Shown: one piece after another, positions 13,829 through 21,731 of the stretch | How positions within the stretch are numbered: the first letter of the stretch is position 1 | Layout: each line of letters starts with the position of its first letter | Notes under the pieces: generated by a model | Seen by the model: the letters and a program-made list of their open reading frames with translations, nothing else | Database searches by the model: none | What the model was told of the DNA's origin: nothing | Position numbers and translations under genes: made by a program | Virus record (IMG/VR): IMGVR_UViG_3300036851_000379 | Span: 1-43,950 of that record | DNA length: 43,950 nucleotides | Source of the DNA: a virus | Reading direction: 5' to 3' (one strand)

Positions 13829-14131
13829 ATGCGAATTAGGGTTCACGTCCAAGGGATCAAGGGTTCAGGATTGATGCACGAGGGTGAGGAGGCATCCGTT
13901 CTCTTCCGGGGTGTTCTAGAAGTAGACGGAAGTCTCATCGAGGAGGTCTCTGAGATTGAAGTTTCCTTCTCTAACGACAGAGCCGCAACAGTGAAGCCAC
14001 ACCTGATGCCAGGGTCATTTGAGGTAATTACTCACACAGATGAGTCTTGGCCGGAACTGATGAACAGTGTGGACGAACAGCGCGAAGTGCGGGCTGGCAG
14101 TGGGAGAATCCTCGCGTTGGAGGAGGAGTGA
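13829..14131 (+). CDS. Hypothetical 100-aa protein
   Basis: A strong GGAGGAAAG ribosome-binding site precedes the ATG. The product (MRIRVHVQGIKGSGLM...) is beta-rich and acidic, with a mixed C-terminal helix. No family recognised. TGATG couples it to the next gene. Confidence 0.65.
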   Translation: MRIRVHVQGIKGSGLMHEGEEASVLFRGVLEVDGSLIEEVSEIEVSFSNDRAATVKPHLMPGSFEVITHTDESWPELMNSVDEQREVRAGSGRILALEEE

Positions 14132-14337
14132 TGCCTCAAGTATGGGATCCCGAGCGCTGGGTACAGAACGATGACGGCACTTACACGCGCAGACACGGAG
14201 AGAGCTACTACCAAGACATCGAGACGACCGGCGCGGCGGCGGAGTTGGCCGCTGAACTGGGGGTCGATCTCTCGACGGTCAAGGGCACGGGCAAGGACGG
14301 CAGGATTACCGTGGCCGACGTGAAGGCTGCCGCTTGA
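14131..14337 (+). CDS. E3-binding (PSBD)-type domain mini-protein
   Basis: Residues about 34-68 (AAAELAAELGVDLSTVKGTG, then DGRITVADVKAAA) match the peripheral subunit-binding domain (PF02817) of 2-oxoacid dehydrogenase E2 chains almost position by position, including the 'GTG..GRIT..DV' signature. The first 30 residues are polar with two Trp. There is no lipoyl or catalytic domain, so this is a free-standing two-helix module, perhaps used to dock a partner protein of the virion or cell wall. Confidence 0.75.
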   Translation: MPQVWDPERWVQNDDGTYTRRHGESYYQDIETTGAAAELAAELGVDLSTVKGTGKDGRITVADVKAAA

Positions 14338-15023
14338 CAGTCGGCCCGCACGTCTACGGAGACGACCGGCTCCACCTCTGGGTGATGCCGAACGCCTCCT
14401 TTACGGACAAGCTGAAAGACCGTCTGCCCAAGATCAAAGCGTTCGCGAACGGGCAGATCACAGACATCGATCTTCCCCGCGAGGCGCAGCCCTCCGACAT
14501 GACGAAAGTGAGACAAGCGGGATTCTTCGCGCATCTCTGGACGACTCCGCACGGTCTCACTGGTGTGGCCTATGCCAGTCAGGTACTTGGGGACTATGAC
14601 CGATTGCGACCAGGAGCGGTCGAATTGAACGTGGAAGTACCCGACAATCAGCTAGAGGACTACATGCGCGGAGTCCATGCTGCGATCCGTGCAGTTCGTC
14701 CCTACCTGCGGCTGCGTTTCAACATCGCGCCCTTCAAGGCCGCTTTTCTGCCTGTCGATCTCTTGCAGCAAGATCCCAACCTGTACGTGATCGAGCAGGC
14801 GTACTTTGGGAACATGGACGGCCGAGCGGCCGAGAACGAAATTCTGAGAGACATGGACGAGGCAGGAGTGCCGCAGGAGAAGAGTTCGGTCATGTACGGG
14901 GCGCACGTCTCATCTGCTCTCGGGAAGCCCCGCGTTCCTGCGCTGCCGGCACTTACTATCCGTGCCCTCAAGCGCGGATCGGTCTACCAGGACGACCTGA
15001 TGGTCGATGCGGGCTACCTGTGA
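14334..15023 (+). CDS. Putative TIM-barrel cell-wall hydrolase-like protein
   Basis: A TTG overlapping the previous stop opens 229 residues with alternating strand and helix elements, such as GAVELNVEV, LRLRFNIAPF and LYVIEQAYFGNMDG. This resembles the (beta/alpha)8 proteins of the GH25 neighbourhood found in phage genomes. No certain catalytic residues can be named. Its place next to a peptidase suggests peptidoglycan work or a virion-bound enzyme. Confidence 0.45.
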   Translation: MTVGPHVYGDDRLHLWVMPNASFTDKLKDRLPKIKAFANGQITDIDLPREAQPSDMTKVRQAGFFAHLWTTPHGLTGVAYASQVLGDYDRLRPGAVELNVEVPDNQLEDYMRGVHAAIRAVRPYLRLRFNIAPFKAAFLPVDLLQQDPNLYVIEQAYFGNMDGRAAENEILRDMDEAGVPQEKSSVMYGAHVSSALGKPRVPALPALTIRALKRGSVYQDDLMVDAGYL

Positions 15024-15610
15024 CCGAGAAGCAACGTCTGGCCCTTCTCAGGAAGGCCCTACGGGAACTCAAGCTCACGAGCCAGGGCTATGTCCAGAAT
15101 CCGATCGGAGGGCACTGGAAGGAAGCACTGGCGGCCCTGGGGAAGCTGGAGAGAGATTTCGAGCCATCTGCGGTTCCTGATCTCGGGCCGTTGTGGGTGG
15201 GAGGAAAAAGCGTGCTTCTGCATGATCTCACCCATGCGACCTCGGGTATTCCGCTCTATCCGGCCTTCGATGATGCCTTCAATCAGGGTCGCGTGATCGT
15301 GGCGCCAGAATCGATCGAGGTTATCCTTCCCCGGACATCTTCCAATCCCGGAAGGGCCTTCTACGCGAAGGGGCGGAGCAAGATCCGCTATTGGTTCGGG
15401 CACTTGGATCGAGACCATCCGATCGGGACGAAGTTCCAGAAGGGAGACGCGGTAGGCCGAGTGGCTCCCAATACAGTCGGAGGAGGCCCTCACGTCCACT
15501 GTGGAATCAATGTCGAGCTTTTGCTCGGTGCGGGTAAGCAACTACTTCATCACACGAATTACTCCCATGGAGCGCCTTTGATCGGAGTCCAGCTCGGGAA
15601 GGCGCTATGA
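15020..15610 (+). CDS. M23-family peptidase, candidate endolysin
   Basis: The 196-aa product has the LytM/M23 zinc set: H72 and D84 (HATSGIPLYPAFD), the GHLD segment near 128-131 and the H158-x-H160 pair (GGPHVHCGIN). M23 enzymes cut peptide cross-links of peptidoglycan. The first 50 residues are a helical region that may bind the wall. It lacks a signal peptide, so release would need a holin; the DUF1360 gene follows directly by ATGA. Confidence 0.82.
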   Translation: MTEKQRLALLRKALRELKLTSQGYVQNPIGGHWKEALAALGKLERDFEPSAVPDLGPLWVGGKSVLLHDLTHATSGIPLYPAFDDAFNQGRVIVAPESIEVILPRTSSNPGRAFYAKGRSKIRYWFGHLDRDHPIGTKFQKGDAVGRVAPNTVGGGPHVHCGINVELLLGAGKQLLHHTNYSHGAPLIGVQLGKAL

Positions 15611-15882
15611 GCGTTCCCGGCTGGTGGGAAGCAGCGATCCTAGCTCTAGCAGCCTGGCGCACCTTTCAGCTTCTGGCCTTCGATGACATCCTCGACTATC
15701 CGCGCCGTTACGTGACGAGGCTGGGGGATTTTCTTGTCTGCCCTTACTGCGCGGGGGCATGGATAGCTGCGGCTTGGTGGGGAGCTTGGCAAGCATGGGG
15801 AGACAGCGCGCTTGTCGTCGCGACCCCTTTCCTGCTCTCAGCAGGAGTGGTGGCAGGGCACAAACTTCTCTCTTCCGAGTAA
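15607..15882 (+). CDS. DUF1360 membrane protein, possible holin-like
   Basis: The 91-aa product has an N-terminal membrane helix (WEAAILALAAWRTFQLLAF), a 'DDILDYPRRYV' connector, the CPYCAGAWIAA motif and a second membrane segment near the end. This is the layout of DUF1360 proteins (PF07098), often found beside phage lysis genes. Its overlap with the M23 peptidase suggests it helps lysis. A GTTACGTGACG copy lies at 15707. Confidence 0.72.
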   Translation: MSVPGWWEAAILALAAWRTFQLLAFDDILDYPRRYVTRLGDFLVCPYCAGAWIAAAWWGAWQAWGDSALVVATPFLLSAGVVAGHKLLSSE

Positions 15883-15927
15883 CGGCGGGGAGCGGCGCTA
15901 CCATCTGGCTAACCAAGGAGGTCTCAG

Positions 15928-15975
15928 TTGGCTTGCGGTTGTGGCAAGAAGAAAACGCCACGCCCCGGTAAGTAG
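15928..15975 (+). CDS. Candidate 15-aa Cys/Lys peptide
   Basis: A perfect AAGGAGGT ribosome-binding site at 15914-15921 sits 6 nt before a TTG that opens MACGCGKKKTPRPGK. The frame stops 5 nt before the portal start. Besides coding, the ribosome-binding site could simply serve a leader that feeds ribosomes to the portal gene. The C-x-C plus Lys run is unusual for random sequence. Confidence 0.45.
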   Translation: MACGCGKKKTPRPGK

Positions 15976-15980
15976 GAATA

Positions 15981-17831
15981 GTGGCCGAGGCGTACCTTGA
16001 CATTCCCGGAGCGGGAAGAATACGAGCTACTGGCCCAGACGATCTAGCCAGAGCCGGGGAAGCCCGGGCCATTAGAGAAGCAGCGGCACTCGCTCCCAAG
16101 CGTCGCTCATTGACCGCTTCCGCCACCAAACTCGGTAGCCGAGAAGCCTCCATCTATTCCAAGCGCCTTTCCCAGCCCTGGCAACTCAGGGCGCTTTCTT
16201 ACTACGACCAGATCGGGGAACTCCGCTTCGGAAGCCACTTCATCGCGCGGATGATGTCTCGCGTTCGCTACTTCCCCGGAATCTTGGAGGAGGACGGGAA
16301 GATCACGGAGATCACCGAAGGGCCGCCGGTCGAGCGCCTGAACAAGATCCAAGACCCCGGAGGAGGCCGCTCCCAACTTCAGTACCGCTACGGACTACTT
16401 CAGTTTGTGACTGGAGAGGGAGTGCTCTTCGGCTATCGACTGGAAGAGGAAGATGAGCGCTGGAAGTTCCTCTGGAAGGACGAAGTGAAGATCCTGGAGG
16501 ACGGCCGCGCCGTGCGCCTCGATGCGGACAAGAAGGAGACGCGGGACGTGGGGGAGGCATACCGGATGTGGACTCCCCATCCTAGACATTCGGACGAGCC
16601 CGATTCTCCGGTGCGGGCAGTCATGGACATCTGCGAGGAGCTGCTGCTGCTGACCGCCGCCGTGCGCTCGACGGCCACGACCCGAATGACGAACGGGATG
16701 ATGCTCATCCCGCAGCAGATCTCCCCCAGTCCTCCCGAGCCCAAGGGTGACGAAGATCCAGAGAACAACATCTGGCTGGCGGACTACATCGAGCACGTCC
16801 AGAACCAGAAGGAGAACCCCGGCTCGGCCGAGGCCGCCGTTCCTTTCCTGCTCGAAGGGGATTACGAGTATCTGGATCGGGTGCGTTGGATGCAGACTCA
16901 CGATCCGCAGACCGACTACATGGAGAAAGAACTGCGGACGGAAGCGATCAAGAGGATGGCGTTGGGGATGGACATGCCGCCAGAAGCCCTGCTCGGGATG
17001 ACGGATGCCAATCACTGGACGGCCAAGCAGGTCATGCACGACATGTGGCGCTCCCACGGGATTCCCAAGGCCGAGCAGTTTGCGGACGATCTCTCGGAGG
17101 AGTATTTGCGCCGTGGTCTTCAGGATGACGACTACGAAGACTGGAACAAGGTCGTGGTCGGGATCGATGACTCGCAGGTGGTGATCTCCCCCGACCGCAC
17201 CGAAGACGCGGATAAGGCCCTGGACAGAATCGCGATCGGTTTCCCCGGATATCGGGAGATGAAGGGGATCAGGGAGGACATGGCCCCGACCGAGCAGGAG
17301 AAGGAGTTTCTCGCGACGCTCAAGATCCGCCAACCGGTCGAGATCTCGGGTCAGGAGCTGATCATCGCCCAGCGCGGGCCGCAGCCCGGAGCAAACGGGA
17401 ATGCGCCAGCCGAGGAAGGGCCTCCCAGTCCAGGCACCAGAGATGTCTCCCGCCCCGAGGCGCGCACTGCCTCCGCCCGCATTTTGGGGGCGGCGGAGCT
17501 GGCTCTCAACCGCTGCCGAGAACTAGCTGGGGTCAGGATCCGCCACAAGTGCAAGGACTGCGCGGAAGGCGAGCCAGACTCACTGGTGGCCGCAACGCTT
17601 GGCGCGGAGCAAGTCAAAGATCCGATGAAGCTCGTTCACGGAGGAACGGACGGCTTCCGCTCCCTGCTCAGAGAATGGAGCTTCGAGGAGACGCAAGCGG
17701 CTTCCCTGTGCCAGTCGTTGGAGGTCTATGCCGCGCGGACGCTCTGCGAGCCGCGACAACCGGAGCTTCCGTCAGGATTCATGGCACAAGTAGAGAAGGC
17801 GAGGGAGATTTCTGATGCCGTACACCATTGA
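15981..17831 (+). CDS. Portal protein
   Basis: The 616-aa product starts with a GTG and has the pattern of siphophage portals: a long N-terminal part, the 'MGMDMPPEALLGMTDANHW' segment (here LGMDMPPEALLGMTDANHW near residue 330) and an acidic C-terminal region. The portal forms the 12-mer DNA channel in the capsid vertex. The 17 nt overlap with the next gene and the order terminase-portal-protease-capsid support it. The C-terminal 140 residues hold a Cys pair (KCKDC) and look like a fused extra domain. Confidence 0.88.
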   Translation: MAEAYLDIPGAGRIRATGPDDLARAGEARAIREAAALAPKRRSLTASATKLGSREASIYSKRLSQPWQLRALSYYDQIGELRFGSHFIARMMSRVRYFPGILEEDGKITEITEGPPVERLNKIQDPGGGRSQLQYRYGLLQFVTGEGVLFGYRLEEEDERWKFLWKDEVKILEDGRAVRLDADKKETRDVGEAYRMWTPHPRHSDEPDSPVRAVMDICEELLLLTAAVRSTATTRMTNGMMLIPQQISPSPPEPKGDEDPENNIWLADYIEHVQNQKENPGSAEAAVPFLLEGDYEYLDRVRWMQTHDPQTDYMEKELRTEAIKRMALGMDMPPEALLGMTDANHWTAKQVMHDMWRSHGIPKAEQFADDLSEEYLRRGLQDDDYEDWNKVVVGIDDSQVVISPDRTEDADKALDRIAIGFPGYREMKGIREDMAPTEQEKEFLATLKIRQPVEISGQELIIAQRGPQPGANGNAPAEEGPPSPGTRDVSRPEARTASARILGAAELALNRCRELAGVRIRHKCKDCAEGEPDSLVAATLGAEQVKDPMKLVHGGTDGFRSLLREWSFEETQAASLCQSLEVYAARTLCEPRQPELPSGFMAQVEKAREISDAVHH

Positions 17832-18387
17832 AGCCCGAGCAGACGAGTGGTGTGTGATCGGGCCTGACGGCAAGAGCCACGGCTGTCACGCTTCCCGAGC
17901 GCAGGCGGTCAAGCAGCAGCATGCTCTCTACGCAAACGAAGCTCGGACCGCCAGTGCGGAGAATGGACAGCCGATGCGGATCGAGGTGGCTCCCGCTGCT
18001 CAGAGAATCGAGATCGCCTCAGCCCCGAGTGAATTAGATCCAGGGCTCGTGGCTTCGGTGCAGTCGATCTCCGATCGTCTGCTTCAGACGGAGGAGAACG
18101 TGGCGTCCGTAGTGCTTCTGCTCAAGCAGCTTGTAGATGACGTGCGCATGGATCGAACGGCCTTTCAAGACGCGCTCACTGCGGCCGTCTCCAATTTTCC
18201 TGCGCCCATACCCCAGGAACCGCCCGTGGTGAACGTAACCGTTCCTGAGACTGTCGTACAGGTTACGACCCCCGAGCCCGTCGTGAACGTCACAGTCGAA
18301 GATTCAACATCCCGCAGGGCTGTTACATTCAATCGCGACCTTGCCGGCCGAATTGTCGGTGCCGAGGTTGTGGAAGTCGAGGAGTAA
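17815..18387 (+). CDS. Structural protein with PEPVVNVTV repeats
   Basis: The N-terminus (MPYTIEARADEWCVIGPDG, then HASRAQAVKQQHALYANEA) matches the short module seen next to phage portal or protease genes ('gChdtr..A..q..aLyaNE'). After a helical middle there are three near-repeats: PPVVNVTVPE, TVVQVTTPE and PVVNVTVED. It ends VTFNRDLAGRIVGAEVVE, a form common in phage neck and decoration proteins. Probably a virion component attached near the portal. Confidence 0.6.
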   Translation: MPYTIEARADEWCVIGPDGKSHGCHASRAQAVKQQHALYANEARTASAENGQPMRIEVAPAAQRIEIASAPSELDPGLVASVQSISDRLLQTEENVASVVLLLKQLVDDVRMDRTAFQDALTAAVSNFPAPIPQEPPVVNVTVPETVVQVTTPEPVVNVTVEDSTSRRAVTFNRDLAGRIVGAEVVEVEE

Positions 18388-18397
18388 AGGAGAACCG

Positions 18398-18661
18398 ATG
18401 CCCGTCTATCACTTCCGCCTCACGGACACAGACACCGGCGAGTTCCGCAACGTCTCGGTAGCGGCTGACTCGAAGGAAGAGGCCGAGGCAACGATCTACC
18501 GTCAGGAACAGAAGAAGGTCACCTTCCAGGCCGACGCCCAGACTCTGAAGGAGCTTGAGCAGCGGTTGAAGGAAGGCACTCTCAGCGGTCGCGACAAAGC
18601 TCGACTGCTCGCGCATCGGCAGGAGAAGCCATACGTGATCCAGAAGGCGAAGGGAGACTGA
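18398..18661 (+). CDS. Hypothetical 87-aa protein
   Basis: The ATG at 18398 follows AAAGGAGAACCG; the longer frame from 18341 overlaps the previous gene. The product (MPVYHFRLTDTDTGEF...) is a small alpha/beta protein followed by a charged helix. No family recognised. Confidence 0.65.
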   Translation: MPVYHFRLTDTDTGEFRNVSVAADSKEEAEATIYRQEQKKVTFQADAQTLKELEQRLKEGTLSGRDKARLLAHRQEKPYVIQKAKGD

Positions 18662-18662
18662 G

Positions 18663-19112
18663 ATGGCGATCACTGTTGCGTTCTACGGTTTGACGATGGA
18701 GAAGATCGCCGAGCAGGTCGGTGCCGATGTCAACTACCTGACCGGCACGGTGAAGCTCTCGCTGCACACGAATACTTACGTGCCGAATCGAGACACGGAT
18801 GACTTCTTCAACGACGCGACCAATGAGCTTCCGGGCGGCACAGGATATAACGCCGGTGGCGAGACGCTTGCAGGGAAGACGATCACCTATGATTCGGCCT
18901 CCGATCAAGTCCGCTTGGATGCGAACGATGTGACCTGGCTCTTCACTGCGTCTAAGACTTGGCGTAACGGGGTCATGTACATCGACACTGCGGGTGCCTC
19001 TACGACCGATCCGCTGTACGCGCTTCTGGCCTGGGATTCCGATCAGACCGTCTCCACGTCCTACACGCTTCAGTGGGATGCGGCGGGCATACTTTTCATC
19101 GACACCACGTAG
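18663..19112 (+). CDS. Virion protein, 149 aa
   Basis: The product contains 'KLSLHTNTYVPNRDTDDFFN', the Gly-rich 'GTGYNAGGETLAGK' and 'LDANDVTW', a pattern I know from small structural proteins of phages that occur in surface or head-fibre positions. It is all-beta and has no membrane segment. It lies among repetitive surface-type proteins. Confidence 0.65.
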   Translation: MAITVAFYGLTMEKIAEQVGADVNYLTGTVKLSLHTNTYVPNRDTDDFFNDATNELPGGTGYNAGGETLAGKTITYDSASDQVRLDANDVTWLFTASKTWRNGVMYIDTAGASTTDPLYALLAWDSDQTVSTSYTLQWDAAGILFIDTT

Positions 19113-19131
19113 TCCGGCGCGATAAGGCCTA

Positions 19132-20544
19132 ATGTCTAACTTCCCGATCGTCCATGGTGTCAGGACGACGATCGGTGATCCCGCCGTCACCAACCACACC
19201 GTCCTTCTGCCCGATGGATCGGATGTGATCGGGTACCTGATCCAGGTCTACGTGACCATCGACGACACTCCGAGCGTAATCAGTGACGGCATCCCCGGCC
19301 CTCCGGCCTTCACCCTAGGCGTCTCGGTCGACGGTGGCGGGCTGCTGGTCGATACTTATTTTCGCATCGTTGACGGCAGCGAGAACTACACCGGAATCGA
19401 TGACTCGCTCGTCTTTATAGTGGATCCAGCGAAGGTAGCGGTGTTCCACGTGGTGACCCTCGCTAACTGGTTCGGAACTGTCCCCTACTCATTCACGACT
19501 CAAACTTCGGGGACATCCACGAACGCCGACCCGCCCAACAACACCGCGCCCGAGTTCGAACTGGGAGATCACCTCTGGATCGCCTACGCGGGGCTGGTCG
19601 GAGCGCCCGCGGTTACCGGCTACCCGGCCAGCTACGACCTGCATCAGTCGAACATAGCCTCCGGCGGCGGGGGAGGCGTCACCGGTGCCATAGCCATGAG
19701 GGAGCTTAGGGCGACGAGCGACGACCCTGGGCCGTTTACGACCGCCAGTGCCAACTGGGTGGCACTCACCACGGCCTTCGAGGACGCTCCCCAGGGGCCG
19801 ACACCCTTTTTTCTCTCGGCGGGGGCTTTTGCGTTTGGTATAGGCGCGATTACCCCTGGCGCTCCCGGGGGACTCGCGACAGACGATATCGAACTGCTGC
19901 TTGTCGAGTCCGCGGACGAGGCTGTCACGCTTTCTACCGCAGATGGATTCGCAGAGGTAACGGGCTCCCCTGTCAGTGCTCCCGGTGCTCTAGCCGAGGC
20001 AACGCGATTGACGCTCTTCTGGCGGCGCTTCGCGGGACAGGGGAACCCGACTATCGCAGATGCGGGCGATCACGTACTCGCACGACGGGTGGCCTTCCGA
20101 GGCTGCATCGCGTCTGGCGACCCATGGGATATCACTGTCGCTAGCTCCGAGACCGTGGCAGACACGTCCGGTTCCGCCACTGGCGGGACTACGACTGATG
20201 CCAACAGACTGGTAGTCGCCTGTCTGACTAGCGCGTTACCGGATGCGAACTCGACATCGGAGATTTCAGCCATCGCCAATGCCGATCTGTCGGCTGTGAC
20301 CGAACATCTAGATAACGCCAGGGCTACCGGGAACGGCGGACACCTGGGCTTGATCAGCGGAGGGAAAGCAGCTGCGGGCGCGTTCGGGGCTACGACCTAT
20401 ACCAAGGTGACTGCTGGTTTCAAGAGCCATCTAGTCGTCGCACTTAAACCAGTAGAGGTGGAGGCTGGCTCGGTGCCGAGTCTCTATCTCATAAGCTCGC
20501 CGCTTCGCTGGATATCCTCTCTTCTAGCCTCTCTCACACGATAG
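19132..20544 (+). CDS. Large beta-rich surface virion protein
   Basis: The 470-aa product is rich in Thr, Ser, Gly and Ala and beta strands, with two related halves. Each half has a 'HLWIAY'- or 'NRLVVAC'-type strand and a Gly-rich turn such as ASGGGGGVTG, as in lectin-like or immunoglobulin-like phage decoration proteins. Near the end 'SHLVVALKP' parallels 'GGLAAELKA' of the protein at 21006. The Thr/Ser content makes it a plausible target of the phage glycosyltransferases (inference). Confidence 0.55.
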   Translation: MSNFPIVHGVRTTIGDPAVTNHTVLLPDGSDVIGYLIQVYVTIDDTPSVISDGIPGPPAFTLGVSVDGGGLLVDTYFRIVDGSENYTGIDDSLVFIVDPAKVAVFHVVTLANWFGTVPYSFTTQTSGTSTNADPPNNTAPEFELGDHLWIAYAGLVGAPAVTGYPASYDLHQSNIASGGGGGVTGAIAMRELRATSDDPGPFTTASANWVALTTAFEDAPQGPTPFFLSAGAFAFGIGAITPGAPGGLATDDIELLLVESADEAVTLSTADGFAEVTGSPVSAPGALAEATRLTLFWRRFAGQGNPTIADAGDHVLARRVAFRGCIASGDPWDITVASSETVADTSGSATGGTTTDANRLVVACLTSALPDANSTSEISAIANADLSAVTEHLDNARATGNGGHLGLISGGKAAAGAFGATTYTKVTAGFKSHLVVALKPVEVEAGSVPSLYLISSPLRWISSLLASLTR

Positions 20545-20551
20545 GAGACTC

Positions 20552-20992
20552 ATGGCTCGTTACTCCGTAGCAGGACGTTCAGCCGGTGCCGGTTCAACCA
20601 CACTTCCTGTCTTTTCGCTCTACGCGATAGCGGGCATAGCGGCCAAGGTTCGGGAGATCGGTGTCTTCAACACGACAGTGACGGCGGTGGCGTTGAAGGT
20701 GGCGCGGCTTTCGACTACCGGGACGCAGGGAGCGGCGCTGACCGAGGTCGAGTATGACGAGGATTCGCCCAATCCATCAAGCACTGCTTTCGATACGCAC
20801 ACGGTCGGGCCGACGATCGTGGCGGGGCAGTTCCGCCAGGTATCGCTCGGCGCTGCCATCGGCTCAGGGGTGATCTTTCCGTTCGGCGAAACCGGGCTCG
20901 TCATCCAACCGGGCACGGCGAACGGGATCGGGGTCGTGGTTGCCACCGGCACGGGGCAGATCCTCGACTTCTACATCGACTGGGACGAGTAA
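20552..20992 (+). CDS. Virion protein, 146 aa
   Basis: The product starts MARYSVAGRSAGAGSTTLPV and is a beta-rich Gly/Ala/Thr protein ending FYIDWDE. It belongs to a widespread type of small phage structural proteins found with the two neighbours; no catalytic motif. It probably sits on the head or tail surface. Confidence 0.55.
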   Translation: MARYSVAGRSAGAGSTTLPVFSLYAIAGIAAKVREIGVFNTTVTAVALKVARLSTTGTQGAALTEVEYDEDSPNPSSTAFDTHTVGPTIVAGQFRQVSLGAAIGSGVIFPFGETGLVIQPGTANGIGVVVATGTGQILDFYIDWDE

Positions 20993-21005
20993 GGGCTGAC
21001 ATAGG

Positions 21006-21731
21006 GTGGCAATCGCCTTTGCCAATCTTGGCGTCTCTGCCGCCCCTGACATCAACTCCGGGGCTGACGCCACGAGTTACGCCTCCGCCTCTTGGACGCC
21101 GCCGACGGACGGCTTGATCCTGCTCTATATCTCCTCGCGCAATGGCTCAGGGCTCAACTCGGTTGTCGATGTAACCGGGAATAGCTTGACCTGGATCAAG
21201 ATCGCCGAGCCGACCTTCGATGCTGGAACCGAGCGGCTCTCGTTGTTCGCGGCCGACGCTACAGGAGCGACTACGGGGGCGACCACGATCAACTATGGAG
21301 CAAATACTCAGCTGCACTGTGCTGCTAGTTTCTTCCAGGCTACGGATATCGATCTTTCGGGTGGGGTCGCGGCGGCCTTCGTGCAAACTCCCTCAGCTTC
21401 GGGTACCGGAACCTCGGGCTCAGTGACGTTGGCGGCGGCAAGTGACGCGAACAATCGCCCCATCAGCGCTTTCGATCATCGCGCCAATGAGGCTTCGACG
21501 GAGCGCGTGAACTGGACTGAATTCGATGATCTTGCCGGCGCGGGTAGCCTGCGTAGCCTAGGTTCGCAAGTTCGCTCGGACGCTTTTGAGACAACGGCCT
21601 CCGCTACCTGGACGACATCGGCGGCATGGGGCGGCTTGGCGGCCGAGTTGAAGGCTACTGGGGCTGCTCCACCGACTGAGATTCCCATTCTTGTCATGGC
21701 GCCTCCGATTCCGGCTGGGTGGCGGCGATGA
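21006..21731 (+). CDS. Virion protein, 241 aa
   Basis: The GTG at 21006 opens a beta-rich, Ala/Ser/Thr-rich protein of the same general plan as the C-terminal half of the protein at 19132: WTPPTDGLILLYISS near the start, a Gly/Thr-rich centre, 'WGGLAAELKAT' near the end, and a Pro-rich tail. Likely a paralogous surface domain. It overlaps the next gene by ATGA. Confidence 0.55.
   Translation: MAIAFANLGVSAAPDINSGADATSYASASWTPPTDGLILLYISSRNGSGLNSVVDVTGNSLTWIKIAEPTFDAGTERLSLFAADATGATTGATTINYGANTQLHCAASFFQATDIDLSGGVAAAFVQTPSASGTGTSGSVTLAAASDANNRPISAFDHRANEASTERVNWTEFDDLAGAGSLRSLGSQVRSDAFETTASATWTTSAAWGGLAAELKATGAAPPTEIPILVMAPPIPAGWRR

Noticed and set aside
16395-17333. 312-codon minus-strand frame
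   Set aside because: Antisense shadow of the portal gene, with Leu/His-rich composition typical of mirror frames.
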